A stretch of DNA of 42,040 bases from Candidatus Methylobacter oryzae. Lineage in GTDB: Bacteria; Pseudomonadota; Gammaproteobacteria; Methylococcales; Methylomonadaceae. Numbering within the stretch: position 1 is the stretch's first letter; each line of letters opens with the position of its first letter. A model generated the notes under the pieces. It was not told where the DNA came from and did no database searches. It was given only the letters and a program-made list of their open reading frames with translations. The stretch spans positions 2,445 through 44,484 of the forward strand of contig NZ_RYFG02000018.1 of the NCBI RefSeq assembly GCF_003994235.2, in the 5' to 3' direction. Made by a program: the position numbers and the translations under genes. Of the stretch, positions 1 through 8,033 are shown in pieces.

Positions 1-658
1 GTACTCGCTTGATCCAGATGGTAAAGCTGCGTCTTAACCGGGTTTGTTCCGGCGTTGCCAGCCATTCTATCAGATTACCGATCACGTCGATGATGTCTTC
101 ACGCGATGTCGAATTCTCCAGACGGAAGATCGCCGCAACTAGGTTTTTCAACGGGCTGAGTTCCTTGGCGTCGAAAGCGCCTTCATCCAGCAGCAGGTAA
201 TTTAACGAGGGTAGGTATTTTTCCAGGCCGCCGGGGACTTTGACAATCAGGTCTTTGAGTTCGGTGGCGGCATCCCAACGCTTTTCGCCGTTGTATAAGA
301 CGACGGGGAGGATCGGCGGCAGTTGTTTGTTTTCGGTCTGCTGTTTGGTTTTGATCAGGTCTTGGTACAGCAGGCCCATGTAGCTCATCAATCTGACGGC
401 CATGTAGGCGTCTACGGTCGATTGGAATTCAATCAGCAAATAGACGTAAATCCAGCTTTGCTGGTATTGGACTCGCCAGATCACGTCGTCTTCCCGGCTG
501 CGTAAGTCGTCGGCAATGTAGCTGCCGGAGACTTTTTCCAGGGTGCTGAAATCCAGTTCGTTAACCCAGGGTTCGTGAACGAAGCCCTGCAGCAGGTCGA
601 TGATGATTTCGGGTTCGGAAAACAGGAGTTTATAAGAGGAATCGTGGGCTTTATTCAT
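1..658 (-). CDS. Rpn-family PD-(D/E)XK nuclease / putative transposase, 3' end outside window
   Basis: The frame reads without a stop from the ATG at 658 to the left edge (219 codons visible), so the C-terminus lies outside the window. The N-terminus reads MNKAHDSSYKLLFSEPEII, followed by a stretch with E-x-Q near 'LIEFQS' and the segment 'LPPILPVVLYNGEKRWDAA'. This is the layout of the YhgA-like/Transposase_31 (Rpn) family, in which D at the start of the fold and E-x-Q/K form a PD-(D/E)XK nuclease site. Members of this family are reported to nick DNA and promote recombination; their true role in the cell is unsettled. It stands alone here, followed by a gene-poor stretch. Family assignment is firm, function is not. 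Confidence 0.85.
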   Translation of the reverse strand, partial: MNKAHDSSYKLLFSEPEIIIDLLQGFVHEPWVNELDFSTLEKVSGSYIADDLRSREDDVIWRVQYQQSWIYVYLLIEFQSTVDAYMAVRLMSYMGLLYQDLIKTKQQTENKQLPPILPVVLYNGEKRWDAATELKDLIVKVPGGLEKYLPSLNYLLLDEGAFDAKELSPLKNLVAAIFRLENSTSREDIIDVIGNLIEWLATPEQTRLRRSFTIWIKRV

Positions 659-909
659 GGCCTCATGCTAACACGTTTGTTTTTTTGTTCATAAATGTTA
701 AGGGTCGATTAATCCGGGTTTTGTGGTCGGGCATGAACGGCGTACCCGGCCTCCCGCCCGTATCAAAATAAACAAATAAGGGGCAAGTCTTGCATTATAT
801 GGATAGGTGCGCACGACGAATATGAAATTCTTATTCGCTAAGATAACGCGTGGAGCCCGTTAAAAACCTGATCAACGCTGGAAACTCGTGCGTAACCGTA
901 CAGTGACAT

Positions 910-1327
910 TTATTCCGGCCAGAACTCAGGGTTCATGATCTGCTTGTAGTCCCTCGGGCAAGATTTAGGAAACACGTTCAATATCCCGGTTTCGTTCTCT
1001 GCAATGCGTGCAGCATCGGTTCACGACTCCGACCAAAAATCAGGATTTTCAAGATTGGGTTTTAAACTCGGTATTTTACTGAGTCTGCGCGTAAGCATAG
1101 TACGCTGGTCGTTGATGGTTCGTTCCCAACTTTTACCCTGATGGCTTGGGTGATATCGCCATTTAATTAAGTGTGCTAGCAACAGCGCATTCTGTTTTCA
1201 AATTCACGTTGCTCACTTTTGCCCACGTCTTCAATCTCGTCCGCAATATGTTCAAGGTCGAGCAAGTTAAAGCGACCGGAACGAATAAACGCCGCTTGGC
1301 TATTACGTCAGTTTCGTAGCTTTGCAT
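910..1327 (-). pseudogene. DUF29-family protein, decayed by frameshifts and an in-frame stop
   Basis: Three pieces of one protein can be read on the minus strand in shifting frames. The first is a start near 1327 (MQSYETDV). The second contains 'LDLEHIADEIEDVGKSEQ', a hallmark DUF29 segment. After another frameshift comes 'LLLAHLIKWRYHPSHQGKSW', then a TGA inside 'PDFWSES*TDAARIA', and finally 'YKQIMNPEFWPE' before the stop at 910-912. DUF29 proteins are about 150 residues with no settled function, and they are abundant in cyanobacteria and some proteobacteria. At least two frameshifts and one stop make it dead. The rest of the 659-1448 gap (659-909 and 1328-1448) shows nothing I can support. 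Confidence 0.8.
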
Positions 1328-1448
1328 TAGTAATGCGCTCTGTGTCTCAATAGAGTTTAAACCTTTTCAGAATAACAGCCAGTCACAAACGGAACAATCC
1401 TATTGATCAGGACAATCGCGTTATATTTTCTTTTAGCGAGGCGTCTCA

Positions 1449-2090
1449 TTACGGACGCGGACGCCGATACCAGCAGTTAATGGCAAAGCGGGCGTGCTCG
1501 AAGGCTTGCGATGGGCAACTGACCGGCAGTACTTCGTGCGGCGCCCAAGCCGGAAATAGCACCAGTTGGTCGCGCTCAGGCTCGATATCGATAAAACCGC
1601 CGCCTTGTTCCTGCGGCACCAACGCATGCATCCGCAATTGCCCGCCGCTAAAACATTTTGGTACGGAATGGAAATAATAAACGCCGGTTAATACGCGGTG
1701 GTTTTTTATATCCGGATCGTCAGCTTGAGTTATGGTGTCGATATGGCGTTTAAAAAATGCGCCGTCGCCATGAGCCACCAGTTCGATTTCGCAGGTTGAC
1801 AGTTCAAATGGCGATAGGCGCAATTCGGAAACCGCTTGCGGCATAGCTGCCCGGAAGAGAGATTCCAGCTCGGCGCGCAGTGCGCCGAAATTCCGTAGTG
1901 TGGATGAAATGCGAACGCTCGGGTCGAGTCGGGCATTTGCTCGATAGCCTAGACCGCTGGCAACGAATGAAGATTGATGTTCGACGGCATACGCCAGTAA
2001 ACGCTCTACCCAGTCGTTGCCAAGAAAGTTCGGCACAACGTGGTAAGGGAATGGGCGTGTCGAAGCGGCAAAGGAAGTGGTGATGTTCAA
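1449..2090 (-). CDS. 2-oxoglutarate/Fe(II)-dependent oxygenase
   Basis: A 213-residue protein with the double-stranded beta-helix signature of the 2OG-Fe(II) oxygenase superfamily. H116-x-D118 (in FFKRHIDTI) and H185 (in APHEVLPV) fit the iron-binding triad, and R201 (HARFAINCWYR) fits the 2-oxoglutarate carboxylate ligand. Such enzymes hydroxylate or otherwise oxidise proteins, sugars or small molecules; closest in feel are the prolyl-4-hydroxylase-like members (about 200 residues, single domain). The start is a TTG at 2088-2090, supported by an AGGAG at 2098-2102 with 7 bases of spacing; no in-frame ATG lies near the N-terminus. It follows the sulfotransferase gene by 41 bases, so the two are probably one transcript. 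Substrate unknown. Confidence 0.85.
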   Translation of the reverse strand: MNITTSFAASTRPFPYHVVPNFLGNDWVERLLAYAVEHQSSFVASGLGYRANARLDPSVRISSTLRNFGALRAELESLFRAAMPQAVSELRLSPFELSTCEIELVAHGDGAFFKRHIDTITQADDPDIKNHRVLTGVYYFHSVPKCFSGGQLRMHALVPQEQGGGFIDIEPERDQLVLFPAWAPHEVLPVSCPSQAFEHARFAINCWYRRPRP

Positions 2091-2097
2091 GCGATTG

Positions 2098-2102
2098 CTC
2101 CT
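2098..2102 (-). promoter_or_regulatory. Ribosome binding site deciding a TTG start
   Basis: AGGAG on the minus strand lies 7 bases before the TTG at 2090. It supports the non-ATG start of the 2OG-Fe(II) oxygenase. Confidence 0.6.
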
Positions 2103-2131
2103 GAAAGATGCTGTGAATTAGCGGGAGGTTT

Positions 2132-2944
2132 TTAGAGGAAAGGATAGTAACGGCGGCGCAATCTTTCTTCATCAATATTCAGGGGATCGTAGCCAAGCCG
2201 GGCGGCGAGCTCCATTATGTCCGGATATTTCTGAATGTCCAACGGGTTCCACCAACTATCGCAAACATAGTGGAACTTATCCTTCATCGTTCTCAATGGT
2301 TCCTCCCTATTTTTCGGCACGGTTAATCCAAGAAAATTGATTAAATCCAATAGAGCATTTCCATGAAACAAGTCTTCAAAACGTACTTGCAGCCAAGGCG
2401 TATCGGTTTCTTCCTCAAGTTTCAGGCCAAGATTATTGACTTCCGCCCAGAAAAAAAGAGCTTTTTCAAACGGATTCATGGAGTCCCATTTTTCTCGGTA
2501 TTGAGGAAAAGAGCTTCCTGGGTCGAAAGGAGAGGCTAATATTTTTTCTTGAAAAGAATATCCCGGGATCAACGGGGGGCAAAAAGCCCTGTGGGAAACC
2601 CACGAACATGCAACAGGGACAGGATGACGGACAAGCTGCACAATTTTAATCCGGCCTTCAAATTGCCGCGAAAGATAAGGAATGGCCCCCCATGCAGGCC
2701 AGCCGCATTCGATATAGGATTTGGTCTTTAGGATTTCTTCGATTTTCGAGCAATGGGCAATAATCTCCGCCGCATTGCCGACGGCTTCCAAATTCCGGTT
2801 TCCGAGCATTATTCTCGGATAATAACGATCATGCAGAGGCTCGTGTTCAATAACGGCATTTTCTTTGCCAATGTGCTGCAAATACTCGGCAAGCCATTGG
2901 GTGCCGCATCTTCCGGTCGATAGAAAAAAGGTTGCTGTGTTCAT
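2132..2944 (-). CDS. Sulfotransferase-family protein (PAPS-dependent type)
   Basis: A 270-residue protein. The N-terminal P-loop-like segment 'FFLSTGRCGTQWLAEYL' (residues 6-22) matches the 5'-phosphosulfate binding loop of the sulfotransferase superfamily, which binds 3'-phosphoadenosine-5'-phosphosulfate and transfers sulfate to hydroxyl or amine groups. Later segments, 'KIVQLVRHPVPVACSWVSHR' and 'WLQVRFEDLF', fit the usual 3'-phosphate binding helix (R-x-P...S) and the 'RYEDL' block. Length is normal for single-domain bacterial members. No membrane segment is evident. It is upstream of, and probably co-transcribed with, the 2OG oxygenase, about 0.9 kb from the polysaccharide locus, so a role in decorating glycans is possible but unproven. 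Acceptor unknown. Confidence 0.8.
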   Translation of the reverse strand: MNTATFFLSTGRCGTQWLAEYLQHIGKENAVIEHEPLHDRYYPRIMLGNRNLEAVGNAAEIIAHCSKIEEILKTKSYIECGWPAWGAIPYLSRQFEGRIKIVQLVRHPVPVACSWVSHRAFCPPLIPGYSFQEKILASPFDPGSSFPQYREKWDSMNPFEKALFFWAEVNNLGLKLEEETDTPWLQVRFEDLFHGNALLDLINFLGLTVPKNREEPLRTMKDKFHYVCDSWWNPLDIQKYPDIMELAARLGYDPLNIDEERLRRRYYPFL

Positions 2945-3052
2945 TTAAATTTATAAAGAATGAGCGCTTAGTAAAAAGTTAGCGTGTTTTTTGATCAAAA
3001 TCTCTGGCCAATTTCATCAATAACTTGCGCAAGGTCGCGAGACCCAAACGTT

Positions 3053-3487
3053 TTAAACGGCAGTCATCCGTAGTTGTTCGATTTCGGATTCGGACAAGCC
3101 TGTCGCGTGAGCAATGATGTCGATTGAAGTTCCGGCTTTTATTAAATTAAGCGCTATAGCACGCGCGGCCTTATCCATGCCCTTTTCCATTCCTCGCTCC
3201 ATGCCTTTCTCTACCGCCGAAGCAATCTTGCTTTCCACGTCAGCCAACGCCTGCATACGCACCGGCATTTGGGCTCCGTTGTCGTTTTGGATTTCAATAT
3301 GCAGAATAAATGTTTCGCCTTCAACAAGTTTTACACGAGCAACCAAGTCGGCATGGCGGTCCTCTACACGCTATTGGAATGTTTCAAACTACTCAACTTC
3401 TGTCACCGGTAAGTTGAATAAATAGTTAGCAAAATCTCGCACCAAATGCTTAAAAATTCGTTTGGAGATGATGTCTTTTTCTGCCAT
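3053..3487 (-). pseudogene. Rpn-family nuclease, internally deleted and with in-frame stops
   Basis: A single frame from an ATG at 3485-3487 reads MAEKDIISKRIFKHLVRDF, then meets two TAG stops close together, then resumes as 'RVEDRHADLVARVKLVEGE' and 'FILHIEIQNDNGAQMPVRM'. That is a typical Rpn/YhgA-like N-terminal half with the I-E-x-Q nuclease signature. Immediately after MPVRM the sequence jumps to the C-terminal helix ('ALADVESKIASAVEKGMER...'), so the middle of the gene is deleted. The tail carries the repeated M-E-K-G motif common at the C-end of this family. The last 97 codons remain open from 3346 and could be called as a small gene, but the context shows a remnant. It is not the same subfamily as the Rpn gene at the left edge. 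Confidence 0.8.
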
Positions 3488-3831
3488 GCGTTTACCCTAG
3501 AACTTATCCGGGCAGTATACAACACAAGTAATTATATGTGCTTTCCCGGTCAATACATCGGATCTTGAAGAATGGATAAATTTGTTCGATACGTTCGTGT
3601 CTTGGATTACAAACCGGCTACAAGGCTGGCTGTCCGTAAGCGGGGCAATTAAGGACTTAACTTCCCGAATCACTGCTTCCGGTTGTCAAACCGTTCGTGC
3701 TGAGCCCCATTCGACAAGGTTCTCCTGAGCGTAGTCGAAAGGGCGAACGGAAAATCTATATCGGAATGTTATTAATGGCCGTACCCAAGTCGGTAGCCAC
3801 CCGCTCTGTGGCAGCAGCGCAATAATTGCTC
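3488..3831. other. Gene-free stretch carrying a palindromic repeat
   Basis: No coding sequence I can support. It holds the palindromic element at 3691-3750. The segment 3756-3830 is open on the minus strand and reads like protein ('RVATDLGTAINNIPI'), but it has no recognisable family and lacks a credible start. Confidence 0.5.
3691..3750. repeat. REP-like palindromic element, copy 1
   Basis: Outer arms CCGTTCG (3691-3697) and CGAACGG (3744-3750) are perfect inverted repeats. An inner pair, TTCGAC (3710-3715) and GTCGAA (3734-3739), nests inside. A degenerate relative beginning CCGTTCGTGTTGAGC lies at 32700-32740. Elements of this form (CCGTTCG...TGAGC...TTCGA) are widespread dispersed intergenic repeats in bacterial genomes. 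Confidence 0.65.
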
Positions 3832-4581
3832 TTAAATATTGAGGCTATTGAAAATGAAACGCGGTAAATGGCGAACCACCGCCATAATCCAACGCCACTT
3901 GGCGGGTGTATATATAATCGGCTTTCCACGATCGATTCCGTCGACGATACAGCGGGCAACATCTTTTACCGGGGCGAGCTGCTGATTTAGCTGCGCGGTC
4001 ATAGGGGTTTCTGTAGGACCCGGTTTTATTAGCACCACCTTAACATTCGTGGCCGCTAGACGGTGTTGCAAGCCTTGCGTATAGCGAGCAAGTAATCCTT
4101 TGGCGGCGCCGTAGACGTAATTAGATTTACGGCCGCGGTCTCCGGCCACCGAACCGATAATCGCCAACGTCCCCCGGCCTGCCTTGATCATGTGTCCGGC
4201 AAAAGCTTCGGCAAACAGTGCCGGAGAGACGCCGTTGATGGTCAGCGCTTCATGGGCGAGGCTCAGATTTTGCTGACAGAGCGCTTGATTCGGCAATGCT
4301 CCGTGTGCAATCAGGACGATATCGACGCCTCCTTGATCGACGGATTCATCTGCCACAGCCTGAATAGCGGATGGTTCGGTAAAATGCGCCTCGCGTACCC
4401 GAATGACCGATTGCGGGTTACGGATGCGTAGATCGGCCGCAATAGATTCCGCTTTTAGACGATCACGAACGACTAGCGTCAGGTCGACCGCGCTGCCCGA
4501 AACCCACAAGCGGGCGCAGTGTTCCGCAATTGTTGAGTTTCCGCCGATGATGACGATTCTTTTTTTGGGGGATTGCATCAT
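3832..4581 (-). CDS. SDR-family reductase, DprE2-like (decaprenylphospho-2-keto-ribose reductase)
   Basis: About 250 residues. It has the short-chain dehydrogenase nucleotide loop as GGNSTIA (residues 13-19, an atypical G-G-x-S-x-I form seen in DprE2), and the catalytic set S144 (IIGSVAGDRG) and Y157-x-x-x-K161 (YGAAKG). DprE2 reduces polyprenylphospho-2-keto-beta-D-erythro-pentose to polyprenylphospho-beta-D-arabinose with NADH/NADPH, finishing the epimerisation begun by DprE1. Here it follows the DprE1-like gene directly. The ATG at 4579-4581 shares one base with the upstream TGA; a GTG one codon earlier (4584) would give a 4-base overlap and cannot be excluded. Pairing with a DprE1-like oxidase and a UbiA transferase makes this role much more likely than a generic SDR. 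Confidence 0.8.
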   Translation of the reverse strand: MMQSPKKRIVIIGGNSTIAEHCARLWVSGSAVDLTLVVRDRLKAESIAADLRIRNPQSVIRVREAHFTEPSAIQAVADESVDQGGVDIVLIAHGALPNQALCQQNLSLAHEALTINGVSPALFAEAFAGHMIKAGRGTLAIIGSVAGDRGRKSNYVYGAAKGLLARYTQGLQHRLAATNVKVVLIKPGPTETPMTAQLNQQLAPVKDVARCIVDGIDRGKPIIYTPAKWRWIMAVVRHLPRFIFNSLNI

Positions 4582-5882
4582 CACATGCCGATTAAACGTC
4601 GCGATAGCGCTGAACTGATGCCGGGATCACGATAGCGTAAAAACTCGGCCAATCGCGGATAACCGGACCCGAACAGGTCGCGCGGCATGCGCGCGTCCTT
4701 GGCCAGATAAAGCCGCCCGTCCGCCGCATGCACGATGGCATCCAAGCGTTTGAAGAGCCGTTGAGTCGCGGAGCCTCGGTTGGCAAAATCCAGCGTCAGG
4801 GTAACGCCTTCCTGCGGAAAGCTCATTATCCCCGCCGCAGAAATACGGCCAAAAGTTTTCAGCACTGCCAGAAAAGAACCGTCTCCGTAGCGCGCGGTTT
4901 CCGCCAACATCGCGGTTATTGCATCGTGCGCCCATCGGCAGGGTACAACGCTTTGGTATTGAAAAAAACCTGAAGGACCGTAGAGCCGGTTCCATCCTTG
5001 CACTGTATCCAGCGGATAAAAAAAATTCTGGTAATGCGCCAAATGCCGACCTGTACGCCGTTTATTGATATGGAAATAGGCTGAATTGAACAGTGGCAGC
5101 GTTAGTCGATTTATCAAAGACAGCGGCGGCGTAAAAGGGATGCTTAGTCTCCGGTTGCGCGGCGGAGGCTGGTTCACTGCCGCTGAAGCAGGATTAGCGC
5201 GCATGAAAACTCCCCGCGTGTTTTTAGCGGACAGGCAATCGATCCAGGCCGCGCTGTATTCCCAATCCGTATGCGAGCTGTCCGCCAGATCGAAAAAATC
5301 GTCCAGCCGATCATAAGGCAACACTTCGACTTCTAACCAGGAACTGTCAGCTTGTTTCAGCTGAATTTCGGCTTCGGCGATCACGCCGGTCAGGCCAAAA
5401 CCGCCTATGGTGGCGGCAAACCAGTCGGGCCGAAAGTTTGGGCCGCAATCGATGACTGTTCCATCGGTACGAATGAGTTTTAAGCGGCGGATATGGTTGC
5501 CGAATGAGCCGCAAGCGTGATGGTTTTTGCCATGCACGTCATTGGCGATGGCGCCGCCGACGGTAACGAACCGGGTGCCCGGCGTCACGGGGAGCGCCCA
5601 ACCCTGAGGGATGGCAAGTTGCTGAATGTCGGATAACAGTACGCCGGCCTCGCACGTCAGGCGTCCCGTGTTCGCGTCAAAGTGGATAAAACGATCCAGC
5701 TGGGCCGTGTTCCATAAAATGCCGTGCGGATTCAGGCAAACATCGCCGTAGCTGCGGCCCATGCCGTAAGCAATGCCGGTTTGCCGGCCTTGCAACTGCT
5801 GAACGATGCGGTGGCGGTCGAACAGGCGCCGGACTTTATGTTCGGAGCTGTTTAAGCGCCCCCACGAAGAGACGGTTACCAT
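4581..5882 (-). CDS. dprE1: FAD-dependent DprE1-like oxidase (polyprenylphospho-beta-D-ribose 2'-oxidase)
   Basis: A 433-residue protein of the FAD-binding PCMH/vanillyl-alcohol-oxidase fold. The FAD loop GRSYGD is at residues 42-47, and PGTRFVTVGGAIANDVHGKN (101-120) followed by HHACGSFGNH closely matches the flavin-binding segment of mycobacterial DprE1. The C-terminal 'RLYLAKDAR' keeps a Lys (about residue 395) where DprE1 has its catalytic lysine. DprE1 oxidises C2' of polyprenylphospho-ribose as the first half of a two-step epimerisation to D-arabinose. I chose the ATG at 5882; a TTG three codons upstream (5891) is also possible. It overlaps the UbiA gene by 7 bases and DprE2 follows at once. 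At the position of the drug-reactive Cys387 of the M. tuberculosis enzyme this protein seems to have Thr (EGVTLTLDF). Confidence 0.85.
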   Translation of the reverse strand: MVTVSSWGRLNSSEHKVRRLFDRHRIVQQLQGRQTGIAYGMGRSYGDVCLNPHGILWNTAQLDRFIHFDANTGRLTCEAGVLLSDIQQLAIPQGWALPVTPGTRFVTVGGAIANDVHGKNHHACGSFGNHIRRLKLIRTDGTVIDCGPNFRPDWFAATIGGFGLTGVIAEAEIQLKQADSSWLEVEVLPYDRLDDFFDLADSSHTDWEYSAAWIDCLSAKNTRGVFMRANPASAAVNQPPPRNRRLSIPFTPPLSLINRLTLPLFNSAYFHINKRRTGRHLAHYQNFFYPLDTVQGWNRLYGPSGFFQYQSVVPCRWAHDAITAMLAETARYGDGSFLAVLKTFGRISAAGIMSFPQEGVTLTLDFANRGSATQRLFKRLDAIVHAADGRLYLAKDARMPRDLFGSGYPRLAEFLRYRDPGISSALSRRLIGM

Positions 5883-6769
5883 AACGGCCAACCGTTCGCG
5901 CCTATTGCCAATATCGAGGCGAACACGAGACCGGACAACAAGCTGGCTTTATCGGTCAAGGCAAATATCAGCGGATCGTCGTGCATGTGGCCCCGATGCG
6001 TCTGCATCCACATCCAGCTAATCCAAAACAGCATAACGGGCACGTTTCCCCAAATGATTTCCGGTGTTCGATAGAGCCGGACGACGGCGTCGCTATTGAT
6101 ATATAAGGCCAGGATCAACGTGGCGGCATAGCCGGACACAATTCCCATTATTTGGATCAACGGAGCATCGGCTAAGACATAAGCGCGTCCGTATGCTTTC
6201 GGGGACTTATCCGGTAGTTGAGCGTCCAGCTCCGCATAGCGTTTGACAAAAGCCAGCGATAAAAACAGAAAGACAGAAAATGCAAGCAGCCAAAACGATA
6301 GCATCATCTTGGCTGCGGCAGCTCCGGCAATCACACGCAAAGTGTACAGAAAGGCCAGCAGAAGGCAATCGATTAGAATTAATCGCTTGAGTCGCCAGGA
6401 GTATGCGTTGGACAGTAAAAAATACAGCAATAGCCATGACATAAATTCGCCGTTCACATCGGCTGCGAGTACCAAGCTTACGCACAACAAAAGTGCCGCC
6501 AACGCCGCGCCTTGCCATAACGGCGCTTTGCCGGAGGCAAAAAGCCGATTGCATTTGCGAGGGTGTCGTTTGTCGCTTTCGAGGTCGAATAAGTTATTAA
6601 TGATATACACTGCCGAAGCGCATAGGCTGAACGAACAAAATGCTTGAACCAGCGCTTGCCAGACGTTGCTATCGGTAAATTGGTGAGCGGCAAATGCAGG
6701 AACGAACAGCAGTAAATTCTTTAACCAGTGATGCGCGCGTAACTCGTGCCACCAAGCTGAAATGTCCAT
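5876..6769 (-). CDS. UbiA-family prenyltransferase, polyprenyl-phosphate 5-phosphoribosyltransferase-like
   Basis: A 297-residue multi-spanning membrane protein. The UbiA Asp-rich motif appears as N59-x-x-D62-x-x-x-D66 (NNLFDLESDKRHP). The second motif reads 'YSWRLKRLILIDCLLLAF' followed by 'LYTLRVIAGA', the pattern typical of decaprenyl-phosphate 5-phosphoribosyltransferase (mycobacterial Rv3806c) rather than of quinone or heme prenyltransferases. That enzyme joins phosphoribosyl pyrophosphate to polyprenyl phosphate, the first step of polyprenylphospho-arabinose synthesis. It is upstream of and overlaps dprE1, and is 30 bases downstream of a GT-C gene. The phosphatase that would remove the 5-phosphate (Rv3807c-type) is not in the window. 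Confidence 0.82.
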   Translation of the reverse strand: MDISAWWHELRAHHWLKNLLLFVPAFAAHQFTDSNVWQALVQAFCSFSLCASAVYIINNLFDLESDKRHPRKCNRLFASGKAPLWQGAALAALLLCVSLVLAADVNGEFMSWLLLYFLLSNAYSWRLKRLILIDCLLLAFLYTLRVIAGAAAAKMMLSFWLLAFSVFLFLSLAFVKRYAELDAQLPDKSPKAYGRAYVLADAPLIQIMGIVSGYAATLILALYINSDAVVRLYRTPEIIWGNVPVMLFWISWMWMQTHRGHMHDDPLIFALTDKASLLSGLVFASILAIGANGWPLW

Positions 6770-6799
6770 TATTCAAACCTTATTGTCAGGGAAAATCTG

Positions 6800-8002
6800 C
6801 TATGACAATTGCGATTGCTCTGTTTGGATTCCATGGTGAACATCGGGACTGAATATTTCTTTCCAAAACGCCAGGACGCCAAAAAACAGAAAAAACGCAC
6901 CGTAACCGGCAAAATGCAAAGTCACTTTTCCGGATGCGAGACTGGAGAGCACTAGGCTGGCTAATACCGGGATTAACAGCACTATTGCACAGTTCCTGAA
7001 AAAAATCGCGCTGCCTGTTGCAACGGACTGGTAATAGCCTAGAGCAACAGCGGTCAGCCCCGTAGTCAACGATATAACAATATCCGAGTAAGGAAGCAAC
7101 GACCTGAATCTTTTGATTTTGTTAATCGTATGTAAAGGGGAAAATCCGGCAGGGTCGTAAAAGTAAAACGGCGCCGTAATTAAAATAAAAACGGCACATG
7201 AAATACAGGTATATTTTACTGCCGGTTTCCAGCCGGCGTTTTGGGCTAATGCCGAAAAAATCAACGGTAAAATCAAAACAAAATTAGCGCGCGACGAAAG
7301 TCCTATACCAAGCAAACATGCCGTTATTAATTTTGTTGATTCTTTATGGCCGGATTCGGTAACGGCGCATATCATCCACAAGGAAAAAACCAGAATATAT
7401 AAACTGTTGGATAAATAATCATTGCCGACAAACACATGAAATAAAACGGCCGGCGACAAAAACAACGTAGCCCATAAAAAAAACAAGCAGGATCTCCAGC
7501 TATTTAGATACGGTTTAATTGTTAATAAAAAAACAAATAACCAGAATATATTCTGGTATGCCGAGGTGCCAAGTAGTACAAAAGGGATTGCCAACAGTAA
7601 GGCGCCGGGCAATGGGCTGATCGGATTGTTAAAATAGGTTTTGACGTAATAAGGATAATGTCCTTGCATCAATTCGGCGACAGCGATATTCAATGCGTCG
7701 TCGCAATCGCTACCAGGACCAAATACTCCCGAATTGGCTAGCGGATACATGATCGAAAAGCCGCTGCAAATAACAAAAAACGTCAAAGCCAACAATAGTA
7801 TGGCTTTTGCTTCGGAAATCTTGGGAAATCCCCGAAGTAAAATATGGCGGGTCACAAAAAATAGGATTAGCGATGATATGACGAAGTAGCAAGTAACTCC
7901 GGCTAGTCCTAGATATTTTTGCAATATCCAACCGGATGGAAGTTGCAGAGATAAGGTCCCTACTACGGCGTAGCTTTTTGTTTGGGCATTAAGTTTTGTC
8001 AT
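6800..8002 (-). CDS. GT-C fold integral membrane glycosyltransferase (probable polyprenyl-phospho-sugar user)
   Basis: A 400-residue polytopic protein with many hydrophobic segments from end to end. The first large loop holds acidic residues in 'GPGSDCDDALNIAVAELMQG' and then 'HYPYYVKTYFNNPISPLPGA', the arrangement seen in GT-C enzymes (GT87/DUF2029 and PMT-like groups), where Asp residues in the first extracytoplasmic loop serve catalysis and the donor is a lipid-phosphate sugar. Directly downstream (30 bases) begins the UbiA-DprE1-DprE2 series, so its donor may be polyprenylphospho-D-arabinose. Mycobacterial arabinosyltransferases are also GT-C enzymes. The exact family and acceptor cannot be told from sequence alone. 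Confidence 0.7.
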   Translation of the reverse strand: MTKLNAQTKSYAVVGTLSLQLPSGWILQKYLGLAGVTCYFVISSLILFFVTRHILLRGFPKISEAKAILLLALTFFVICSGFSIMYPLANSGVFGPGSDCDDALNIAVAELMQGHYPYYVKTYFNNPISPLPGALLLAIPFVLLGTSAYQNIFWLFVFLLTIKPYLNSWRSCLFFLWATLFLSPAVLFHVFVGNDYLSNSLYILVFSLWMICAVTESGHKESTKLITACLLGIGLSSRANFVLILPLIFSALAQNAGWKPAVKYTCISCAVFILITAPFYFYDPAGFSPLHTINKIKRFRSLLPYSDIVISLTTGLTAVALGYYQSVATGSAIFFRNCAIVLLIPVLASLVLSSLASGKVTLHFAGYGAFFLFFGVLAFWKEIFSPDVHHGIQTEQSQLS

Positions 8003-8033
8003 TTATAAGGTTTTTACGATCTCAAAATTTAAT

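Noticed and set aside
3756-3962. A 68-codon minus-strand frame with a protein-like tail
   Set aside because: It overlaps the end of the DprE2-like gene in another frame; only the last 20 or so codons look like protein and no family is recognisable.
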